A DNA stretch of 64,000 nucleotides from assembly GCF_022012475.1 (NCBI RefSeq), contig NZ_JAKLWS010000017.1:24660-88659 (forward strand), in the 5' to 3' direction. Below the pieces are notes generated by a model. That model made no database searches and was not told the DNA's origin. It worked only from the letters and a program-made list of their open reading frames with translations. Below, in pieces: positions 25,418-32,562 of the stretch (positions within the stretch are counted from its first letter, which is position 1; every line of letters starts with the position of its first letter). Source of the DNA: Rhodohalobacter sulfatireducens. GTDB lineage: Bacteria > Bacteroidota > Rhodothermia > Balneolales > Balneolaceae. The position numbers and the translations under genes were made by a program.

Positions 25418-26518
25418 TTACAAAGAATTTTTAGCATTCATAATTCGTCTGTATGATGTATCAATTCGGTCTTCTGGAATTTCGCCCGACTCCACTTTTT
25501 GCTTGATGATCTCCACTGCCTGAGGTACAACATCGGGCCAGTAGACCGAATTATTCCCGAATACAAGTACATCCACACCGGCATTGATCGCCCGGGTAAT
25601 GGCCGTTTCAAGTCCATAAAATGAACGGATCGCTTCCATCTGCATATCATCCGAAAAAAGAACTCCTTCGAACCCAAGCTGATTCCTGAGAATATTGGTT
25701 TGAACCTCTTCAGAAAGAGTGGCCGGCCATTCAGCATCGAGATTTTCGTTTAAAACATGAGCCGTCATTATCGCAAACCGGTTATCTGTTTGAATAAGAT
25801 CGCGATAGGGTTCAAGTTCTGATTCCTGCCATGTTTCAGTGACATCAGCCATACCCACATGAGAATCGTTCCAGGCACTGCCATGTCCCGGGTAGTGTTT
25901 TAACACACCCAGAATATTATGCTCATTAAATTCATTCAGAAAAATGGAAGCGTGTTTTACAACAGCGTCAGGATCAGCACTAAAACTGCGCTCAATCCGC
26001 CCAATGACCGGATTATCAGGGTTGATATTCAGATCAACCACGGGGGCAAAATTTATATTAAAGCCGAGTTCATCGAGTTGATCGGCCATCGTTTCTGCGT
26101 AGTAGCGGGTTGAATCAACATTGTCAATTTCACCCAAATATTCAGCCGAAACATTAGGTATAAATCCACGGGACTCCTTAAGCCGTGCCACTCGACCCCC
26201 TTCCTGATCCACGGCAATAAATAGTTTTCTGTCGGTAAGATTGTTGAGCTGAGTGATGAGGTTTACTAGTTGATCCGGACTCTCAACATTTCGCACGGGC
26301 CGGTCAGTCGGTACATCGTAATCAAAAAGTACGACTCCGCCCAAGTGATAATCCTCGATATCCCGAACAATGTGTGAGGTGTCACTAACTTCATAACCTT
26401 TGAACCCGATCATAAGCATTTCACCAATTTTTTCATCCAGTGAAGCTTCGTTGGATTGGGCAAAGAGGGAAGGAGCGATAAAGAAAAGTGTGAATAAGAG
26501 AAAAATCAGTTTATTCAT
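25418..26518 (-). CDS. glycoside hydrolase family 3, beta-N-acetylhexosaminidase (NagZ-like)
   Basis: 366 residues with a signal peptide (1-20, ending LFAQ), so it is exported, unlike classical cytoplasmic NagZ. KHYPGHG (207-213) is followed by the Asp218-Ser-His220 dyad used by NagZ-type enzymes as acid/base, and nucleophile Asp290 lies in FSDDMQMEAI. It would cut N-acetylglucosamine from peptidoglycan fragments or chitin oligomers in the periplasm. The cupin isomerase gene lies 17 bases upstream, suggesting a shared transcript. An N-acetylglucosamine-kinase-like gene is present at 46.3 kb, consistent with amino-sugar reuse. Confidence 0.9.
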   Translation of the reverse strand: MNKLIFLLFTLFFIAPSLFAQSNEASLDEKIGEMLMIGFKGYEVSDTSHIVRDIEDYHLGGVVLFDYDVPTDRPVRNVESPDQLVNLITQLNNLTDRKLFIAVDQEGGRVARLKESRGFIPNVSAEYLGEIDNVDSTRYYAETMADQLDELGFNINFAPVVDLNINPDNPVIGRIERSFSADPDAVVKHASIFLNEFNEHNILGVLKHYPGHGSAWNDSHVGMADVTETWQESELEPYRDLIQTDNRFAIMTAHVLNENLDAEWPATLSEEVQTNILRNQLGFEGVLFSDDMQMEAIRSFYGLETAITRAINAGVDVLVFGNNSVYWPDVVPQAVEIIKQKVESGEIPEDRIDTSYRRIMNAKNSL

Positions 26519-26535
26519 AGTCTAATGCATCAATT

Positions 26536-27048
26536 TTAGCGTCCGAAGTCGTCATCAAGACGCACGATATCATCTTCATCAGATGGGTTGGACGAATCCG
26601 TATGCTGCCAAATTTCAGCAACGACTCCCCAATCTTGCAATCCTACTAAACGATGACGCTGGCCTTTTTCTATGGTCAATATCTCACCGGAGTCAAATGA
26701 TTGGACTTCTGTTTGATTATCATCTTCACTTAAAACAATTCCAACGGGTCCGTTCACAACTTTCCACAGTTCCGATCGACGATGATGATATTGCCAGGAG
26801 AGTCGTTTTTGGGGTTCAACAAGTAAAACTTTTGGACTTAATGCCTGGTTTTGTCCATTTTTTTGAGGGTCGATTCCGGGAAAAAAGTGATTTGTAAAAA
26901 TCGAAAGAGAACCATCTTCAATCACAAAAAAACCACCCCAGGGGCGGGTCATATCTTTTTTTAAAATGTTAAGCCCAATTGATTGAATATAGCTCTCTAC
27001 CGAGTCAAAGGCCGACTTTTTATCAGTTTTTTGAGATAAATCCAGCAT
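26536..27048 (-). CDS. cupin-fold sugar-phosphate isomerase-like protein
   Basis: 170 residues of the type II mannose-6-phosphate isomerase cupin group. Visible are RPWGGFFVIED near the N-terminus, the LVEPQKRLSWQYHHRRSELW cupin motif with metal-binding His residues, a GPVGIVL strand and a second His motif in EKGQRHRLVG. It may interconvert mannose 6-phosphate and fructose 6-phosphate, but similar cupins are only sugar-binding and substrate is uncertain. It is the first gene of a minus-strand group with the hexosaminidase. Confidence 0.75.
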   Translation of the reverse strand: MLDLSQKTDKKSAFDSVESYIQSIGLNILKKDMTRPWGGFFVIEDGSLSIFTNHFFPGIDPQKNGQNQALSPKVLLVEPQKRLSWQYHHRRSELWKVVNGPVGIVLSEDDNQTEVQSFDSGEILTIEKGQRHRLVGLQDWGVVAEIWQHTDSSNPSDEDDIVRLDDDFGR

Positions 27049-27389
27049 CCGATATTTTCTGTTTTAGGGTAAGTTGTTTATTACCAGAGAAATGTACGGC
27101 AAAAGATTGGCACCTTAAAATTGAATAAGAGAGGTTTACTTTTTCAATAAGTTAAAGCGTTTACCGGTTAGAGCTCCATCCCTGCCACTCTTGGAGGTCC
27201 TGCGGACACTTCAAGGAGGCTCAAATCAAACAACCTCCAAGAGTACGCAGCGGAGCGAAGTTCTTTTCCCAAAAGGATCGCCTTGCGGGAAGGGTTGTGG
27301 GCACCTCGGTTATTCACGTTAGTGAGTGGTTAAGACTTCTATCCCGCCACTTAAAGGGTCTTAACTGGTAAACGCGTTATATTCATTTA
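27049..27389. other. intergenic region upstream of the cupin gene
   Basis: No gene. Most of it is the inverted-repeat element at 27157-27375. The stretch 27049-27156 should hold the promoter of the cupin/hexosaminidase unit; I could not identify a clear -7 box. Confidence 0.4.
27157..27375. repeat. element bracketed by GTTTACCGGTTA inverted repeats, copy 2
   Basis: GCGTTTACCGGTTA (27157-27170) faces TAACTGGTAAACGC (27362-27375), 13 of 14 positions matching, framing 219 bp. Inside is a perfect 11-bp hairpin, ACTCTTGGAGG (27187-27197) with CCTCCAAGAGT (27234-27244), and further short palindromic stretches. The last bases before the right end (ACTTAAAGGGTCTTAACTGG) resemble those of copy 1 (ACTTTGTAAAGTCAACCGG). 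Confidence 0.55.
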
Positions 27390-28589
27390 TCAGGAGTTTT
27401 CGCCTGAAAGAGGGAAGCGTATGGTAAACGTAGTGCCTTTGCCCGGCGTGCTGTCTACATCAATTGAACCGTTGTGGAGTTCAGTAAAGTGTTTGATAAT
27501 GTTGAGTCCTAAGCCTGTGCCTTTTTCTCCAGCTGTTCCCTGTTGTCCTTTTGAATTTTCTGTAAACAAATTTTGTATCACTTCATCTTTCATCCCAACA
27601 CCGGTATCACTGACTTCAAGGACAAGGCTGTCACCTTCATCATAAACTTTTCCACGGATTTTACCATTCTCAGTTGTGAATTTAATAGCATTTGAAAGCA
27701 GGTTTCCAAAAATTTGTTCAAATTTTTTATCATCCAGCTGTACATCTCTATCTACATCCGATTCAAAAGCCAGGTCGATATTCTTGAGTCTGGCCGATGG
27801 CTTGTACAGGCGCTTCATATTCTCAACAATGGAGTTGATATCGGTCTCTGTAAGATTCAGAGAAAATCCTTTTGATTCGATGATGGTATAGTTGAGAATA
27901 TCATCAATCAGTTGGTTAAGCTGCTTGGCACTCTGGTTAACGAGTGAAGACATCTCCAGGGCTTCTTCGTTATCTTTGGCCACCAGTTCACTGAGCAGAT
28001 CACTCATTCCAATGATTCCACTGAGAGGAGATCTTAAATCGTGGCTGAGAACTTTCATGAGATTGTTTTTCTGCTCATTCATCTCTGTGAGTCGCTGGTT
28101 TTGTATTCGCAACTCAAGGGATGTCATCACCTGGTCGGCCAGAATTTTTAGTTCTTTTTTCTTCCTGTCTGGTAAACGGCGTTCTTCATAATCCAGGACA
28201 CAAAGAGCGCCAATGGCATATCCATCCGGGTTGAAGAGCTGGGCTCCAAGATAATACCTGAAGTAAGGTTCCCCTTTAACGTACGAGAGATCTCTAAAAC
28301 GGAGATCTTTAGTTAGATTCGGAATTTCAAGGATTGTGTTTTGTCGAACTGTGAATTGGCAAATGGAGCGATCTCGTTTTATGGACCAAACTCTTTCATT
28401 TTCATCAGAACCGAAATCTGATTTAGTCCACTGGATATCTCTCCCAATCAGGTTTATTTTTGCAACGGGTGCATCACAAATAGATGCTGCCAGTTCCGTA
28501 ATTTTATCGAGTTCGTCCTCGCTTTTCTCATTGATGAGATCGTAAGCTTCAAGTGCCTTGAGTCTTGCTGTTTCATTCTTTTGTTCCAT
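27390..28589 (-). CDS. GAF-domain sensor histidine kinase
   Basis: 399 residues, no membrane segment, so cytoplasmic. A GAF domain (about 15-165, with ICDAPVAKINLI and GAQLFNPDGYAIGALCVLD) precedes a HisKA domain with LSHDLRSPLSGI (phosphoacceptor His, about 181) and a complete HATPase: N box NLLSNAIKF, G1 DTGVGM, G2 GTGLGLNI. It should autophosphorylate in response to a small ligand or redox signal bound by GAF. It is the last gene of the signalling block and follows the single-domain receiver by 24 bases, a natural phosphotransfer partner. Confidence 0.92.
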   Translation of the reverse strand: MEQKNETARLKALEAYDLINEKSEDELDKITELAASICDAPVAKINLIGRDIQWTKSDFGSDENERVWSIKRDRSICQFTVRQNTILEIPNLTKDLRFRDLSYVKGEPYFRYYLGAQLFNPDGYAIGALCVLDYEERRLPDRKKKELKILADQVMTSLELRIQNQRLTEMNEQKNNLMKVLSHDLRSPLSGIIGMSDLLSELVAKDNEEALEMSSLVNQSAKQLNQLIDDILNYTIIESKGFSLNLTETDINSIVENMKRLYKPSARLKNIDLAFESDVDRDVQLDDKKFEQIFGNLLSNAIKFTTENGKIRGKVYDEGDSLVLEVSDTGVGMKDEVIQNLFTENSKGQQGTAGEKGTGLGLNIIKHFTELHNGSIDVDSTPGKGTTFTIRFPLSGENS

Positions 28590-28613
28590 ACTCCCGTGTT
28601 GAGCATTAAAATT

Positions 28614-28979
28614 TCAGGAGGTTATTAAACTTTCATTCTCCAGGACTTTTTTAATCTGAAATGGATCGATCGGTTTAATTATATAGTCGATGTAGGAGGT
28701 TTCGTCCGCCATACGTTTATGATGTGAATCGGAGTTCCCGGTTATGTAGAGAACAAGAGTCGGGTGTTTTTGTTGTACATTTTTTACAATGTCTACTCCG
28801 GTTTCATCCGTTCCAAGATTAATATCCACAAGCATTAAATCCGGTGTAAAGTGTTCCATAATTTCGTACGCTTGTGGTGGTGAATAAACTTTTTCAACGT
28901 CTGCAAAACCCAATCGTTGTACAATCATTTCGAGGTTTAAAGCTTGTATTGCATTATCTTCGATAATTAAAATACGCAT
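28614..28979 (-). CDS. single-domain response regulator receiver
   Basis: 121 residues from the ATG at 28979; a TTG 21 bases upstream is less likely because MRILIIEDN starts the fold. The receiver is complete: Glu7-Asp8, phosphorylation site Asp52 in LVDINLG, Thr80 and Lys102 in IIKPID. There is no output domain, so it signals by protein contact or passes phosphate on. Receivers of this type are often found next to PAS-HisKA_2 kinases, as here. It lies between two kinases, one of which (29012-31177) seems unable to bind ATP. Confidence 0.92.
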   Translation of the reverse strand: MRILIIEDNAIQALNLEMIVQRLGFADVEKVYSPPQAYEIMEHFTPDLMLVDINLGTDETGVDIVKNVQQKHPTLVLYITGNSDSHHKRMADETSYIDYIIKPIDPFQIKKVLENESLITS

Positions 28980-29011
28980 GATCTTAGTATTTTTAAGCAA
29001 CGCTTTTTTAG

Positions 29012-31177
29012 TTATAAACTCTTGCGATTCGTTATTGGGTTATGGTTAGGCCCTTCTACTGAATTCATTTTTTGGAAAGTGATCACAAATTTGTCTTTGT
29101 GATTTTTTACTATGTCGATCTTTGCATCAATCTGCTTTAAAAATGTTTCGATGAGCAGTTGATGAAATTCTGTTTCCTCTGATTCAGAACTAAAGTCTTC
29201 AGCTTGTTTGTCAAGCCCGCTGATGGTAATCGTTACATTATCTCCCTCGCAATTGTAGTTCAATTCTGCTTTTTGGTATTCATCTTCTGTGTGTGGAGTA
29301 AGATGTACAAGTTCATTAATGAGTAGTCCAAGCGGTACTGCCTGGTTTACATTGAGGATGAGGGGAGAGTCCTGAACATTGATATTCAAGTCAAACTCGC
29401 TTGATCGTGCCACATTCGGCATGGTTTCTATAATGGAGTTCAGGTAATCCGGAAAACTTATTTCAGCTACATTGTCGCTGTTGTAAAGATTTTCGTGAAT
29501 TTTCGCTATCGAAAAAATACGGCTGTAGGCTTCTTGTAATTTTGGTTTTGCAAGTTCATTGCTGTCATTTATAATTTGCAGTTGCAATAGGCTGGCTATG
29601 ATCGCAAGGTTATTTTTTACGCGATGGTGAACCTCCTGGAGTAAAATATCTTTCTCTTCCAGTGATTTCTGCAGATGATTCTCAAGTTTCACCTGTTCGG
29701 ACAAGTCAATATACATTCCGTAAACAGCAATAATATCCCCGTTACTGCGAACGGGTACGGTTGATAACAGGCTCGGTACTTCATGCCCATTTTTCGTAAA
29801 TCTTAATGCCTTGCGCTGATCTGAACTTCCATTAAATGCAAGGCGGCTGATTTCATCGGCTTCCTTCTGCAACTTCTTATTTGTAATCAGTGTGTTGATG
29901 TTACGTCCAAGAAGTTCTTTTTCGGAATAACCAAACAGATCAATAAAGGCTCTGTTTATCTTTTGAGCTTCATTTTTCGGGTTGATCATTACTGTTGCGA
30001 TGGGAGAGTTGTCGAATAACTCAGTCATCAATTGAAGATTTTGGTCCCGTACTTTTTCTGATTCCACAAGCTCGGTTTTATCAATACCTGTTACAACCAG
30101 GTATCTTCTCCCACTACTCTCAAAAGCATTGAAATATAGCTGGTAATCACGAATTCCAGAGTTCTTTGAGATGATTTTACCATTGTACTCCATTTGTCCG
30201 TTTTTAAAAGCCTCATCAAAAAATGGCAGAATGGTATCCTGTTCTGAGGGGTCGAAAATATCGAGAACCGTTTTCTCCATCATCTCTTCGTCACTGTATC
30301 CAAGGGTGGTATGCAGTGACCGATTCCATCGAACAAACTTTCGCTTTGAGTCAACCACAAAAAAGATGCCGGGTATACTGTTCAGAGCTGTTTTTGTAAA
30401 TCGTCGTTCCTCTGCAAGAGTATGTTGATTCAATTTTTCGTGCTGAATATCCTGGAACGTGTTGATGATCTGTTCTTCACCGTTTTCAGATCTAAAGCTA
30501 ACAGAAGTTAACTGAACGGGGACGTAATGACCGTCTTTATGCTTATACTCTTTTTCTCCCCGGAAGACAGATTTTTCATTCCGGGCACGTACAACTTCTT
30601 TGTGGGCTGGATCATCTTCATCCACTATCATACTTCTGCCGCCTTCAATCAATTCCGGTTTACTGTACCCAAGGATTTTACATGCGGCAGGATTTACATC
30701 CAGAATCTCTCCACTCCGTTTTCCAAAAATAATTCCAGCGGTAGAGTATTTAAAATTCTGTCGGTAAAGTGCTTCCGAATTTCTTAAGTAATTGACTGTT
30801 TTAATATTTCCGGATACGTCATGAAACAGAAGTAATACATGATTTTTGGAATTAATATCAATGGGTGTGACCTCCACTTTGTACCACTTTTTCTCACCTG
30901 ACGCAGGAAGCATTATGGTAATATTGAAGGATTTCTTGCGGCCGTTTAAAACCTTTCTGGTTCCAAAAAGTAATTGCAAAGCGTAATCGTTACCTTCTTC
31001 GATTGCCAGCCTGCAGTGTTTAAAATAGTTCTCGCCAGGGGGTGTATTTTCGGTTAACATCAGGGAGTCATTTCCGTTATTCCATTTCTTATTGGTAAAG
31101 GTAATATTGCCGTTTTCGTCTACTATAATGGCTGCACCCTGCAGTGCGTCTAAAATTGTGGAGTCGTACGTATTCAT
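29012..31177 (-). CDS. multi-PAS HisKA_2 protein with degenerate ATP-binding domain
   Basis: 721 residues, soluble. Four or five PAS domains (about 5-125, 135-260, 265-385, 390-500) are followed by a HisKA_2 dimerisation domain with EVHHRVKNNLAIIASLL (acceptor His517). The ATPase domain is abnormal: the N box keeps NELV (621-624) but continues HLTPHTED in place of SNALKYAF; the DxGxG motif is replaced by ISGLDKQ (651-657); the second Gly motif is EFHQLLIE. It probably cannot bind ATP or phosphorylate itself but may still sense, dimerise or pass phosphate. The receiver gene follows 32 bases downstream. No frameshift is evident, so the change looks fixed rather than recent decay. Confidence 0.85.
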   Translation of the reverse strand: MNTYDSTILDALQGAAIIVDENGNITFTNKKWNNGNDSLMLTENTPPGENYFKHCRLAIEEGNDYALQLLFGTRKVLNGRKKSFNITIMLPASGEKKWYKVEVTPIDINSKNHVLLLFHDVSGNIKTVNYLRNSEALYRQNFKYSTAGIIFGKRSGEILDVNPAACKILGYSKPELIEGGRSMIVDEDDPAHKEVVRARNEKSVFRGEKEYKHKDGHYVPVQLTSVSFRSENGEEQIINTFQDIQHEKLNQHTLAEERRFTKTALNSIPGIFFVVDSKRKFVRWNRSLHTTLGYSDEEMMEKTVLDIFDPSEQDTILPFFDEAFKNGQMEYNGKIISKNSGIRDYQLYFNAFESSGRRYLVVTGIDKTELVESEKVRDQNLQLMTELFDNSPIATVMINPKNEAQKINRAFIDLFGYSEKELLGRNINTLITNKKLQKEADEISRLAFNGSSDQRKALRFTKNGHEVPSLLSTVPVRSNGDIIAVYGMYIDLSEQVKLENHLQKSLEEKDILLQEVHHRVKNNLAIIASLLQLQIINDSNELAKPKLQEAYSRIFSIAKIHENLYNSDNVAEISFPDYLNSIIETMPNVARSSEFDLNINVQDSPLILNVNQAVPLGLLINELVHLTPHTEDEYQKAELNYNCEGDNVTITISGLDKQAEDFSSESEETEFHQLLIETFLKQIDAKIDIVKNHKDKFVITFQKMNSVEGPNHNPITNRKSL

Positions 31178-31336
31178 GATTCTACTGAAAGGAATTCAAT
31201 CTCTTTGATAATTATAGTCTTGGTTTCTCTTCTCATATTAAATTATCTTAATTGGATGAAAAGAGGTTGACGTGAAAGACGTATTTTTTATTTCAGTAAC
31301 TACCTATAATACTCGTCAGTTTGACTGTAGGTTTTT

Positions 31337-31771
31337 TTACGCAGATCGCAGATATTCCGGTTTATAGGTCTCTCCATTCGTTACTTTTTCTATGGCATGA
31401 ATCAATTCTTCTCGAGATGGCTCATAGAAGACATACCCATTTACCCCCATATTGTAGAGTGGATGGATCAACTTTGGGGTCTGGTAGATGTGTAGGGCAA
31501 TCATTTTAAAATCTGAATTCATCTCTCTTAACGGGAGGATAATTTCTTTTGGCTTTTTATTTGATCCCATTAAATCAATGAGAAGCAGAAGGTGTTTATT
31601 GATATTTGTTAAGGAGCCTAGATTATCAGTGTCAATAATTGGGATCTTTGAAATTTCTTTATAATAACTTTTAATAATCTTGCACAGTGCTTCCGTGCGT
31701 GGCTTATGATCCGAGATGATTGTTATACTATGATCCCACTGTTCCATATAATCAATGTATAAATGGGGCAT
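31337..31771 (-). CDS. degenerate (pseudo) receiver protein
   Basis: 144 residues resembling the receiver half of NarL/LuxR regulators, but with no DNA-binding domain. The phosphorylation Asp is kept (Asp66 in LLLLIDLMG) and one acidic-pocket Asp (Asp21), yet the conserved Thr is His94 (IALHIYQ) and the conserved Lys is Tyr116 (GYVFYEP). It probably cannot switch in the usual phosphorylation-dependent way. The helix-4/5 face (MGVNGYVF, REELIHAIEKVTNGETYKPE) is well kept, suggesting binding to a partner. Start could be the ATG at 31747 instead. It lies 119 bases after the LuxR-type regulator. Confidence 0.75.
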   Translation of the reverse strand: MPHLYIDYMEQWDHSITIISDHKPRTEALCKIIKSYYKEISKIPIIDTDNLGSLTNINKHLLLLIDLMGSNKKPKEIILPLREMNSDFKMIALHIYQTPKLIHPLYNMGVNGYVFYEPSREELIHAIEKVTNGETYKPEYLRSA

Positions 31772-31890
31772 GCAAAAGTATATTGGTTGAAGGGCGTATT
31801 TTTGGGGCGTATGTTTACGTAAAAAGACCTAATAGAAAGCCTTTACCCATCTTAATAACCATCCGGCTTACATTGGTGATTTTATCGAAA

Positions 31891-32550
31891 CTACTCGTCT
31901 GCAGATGAAATTAGATTGTGCTGAAATGCGTATTTGACGAGACCTGCAGTATTGCGTGCACCTGTTTTTTGCAACAGGTTTCGGCGATGTGCATCCACGG
32001 TTCGGGAACTGATAAATAGTTTTTCGGCAATCTCCTGGTTTGTGAATTCCTGCACGATAAGTTCGAGGATTTCAAGTTCGCGGTCAGTTATATGTACTGC
32101 ATCCATAGTCGTTGATTTGCCTTTTCCTTTCACCAGGTCCATCATAATACTTTTTGTGGCTTCATCGCTAAAGTAGTGTTGCCCTTTCATGATAGTTTCA
32201 ATAGCGTTTTTGAGTTCCTGTCTTCCGGCGCTTTTCATAATATAGCCCGATGCACCTGCCTGGATCATCTGGCGGATATGCAGATCATCGTTACTCATGG
32301 TCAGGGCTAATACCTTCAGATTTGGATGCTTCTCCTTCAGCTCTTTGGTAGCTCGAATACCATCTTTCTCCGGCATACTGATATCCATTATAACCAAATC
32401 AACCAGGTTATCTTTCACTTTTTCCAGGATTTCATTTCCATCTGATGCTTCCGCGACTACGTCTATCTCAGACTGAGATTCAAGTAAGGTTTTTATACCG
32501 TCGCGTACAATCTTATGATCGTCTGCCAAAGCTATCTTAACATTCGCCAT
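31891..32550 (-). CDS. NarL/FixJ (LuxR-type) response regulator
   Basis: 219 residues. Complete receiver (Asp10-Asp11, phosphorylated Asp56 in VIMDISMP, Thr84, Lys106) and a C-terminal LuxR-type HTH (about 150-212: ITDRELEILELIVQEFTNQE, then ISSRTVDAHRRNLLQKTG). It binds DNA after phosphorylation. It follows the PAS kinase gene by 12 bases and is its expected partner, since that kinase has the HisKA_3 domain typical of NarX/LiaS-type systems that pair with LuxR-type regulators. Targets are unknown. Confidence 0.95.
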   Translation of the reverse strand: MANVKIALADDHKIVRDGIKTLLESQSEIDVVAEASDGNEILEKVKDNLVDLVIMDISMPEKDGIRATKELKEKHPNLKVLALTMSNDDLHIRQMIQAGASGYIMKSAGRQELKNAIETIMKGQHYFSDEATKSIMMDLVKGKGKSTTMDAVHITDRELEILELIVQEFTNQEIAEKLFISSRTVDAHRRNLLQKTGARNTAGLVKYAFQHNLISSADE

Positions 32551-32562
32551 ATGTGTATCGGT

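Noticed and set aside
27157..27375. Insertion sequence with terminal inverted repeats
   Set aside because: No transposase frame inside, and no clear target duplication at the ends; kept only as an unexplained bracketed element.
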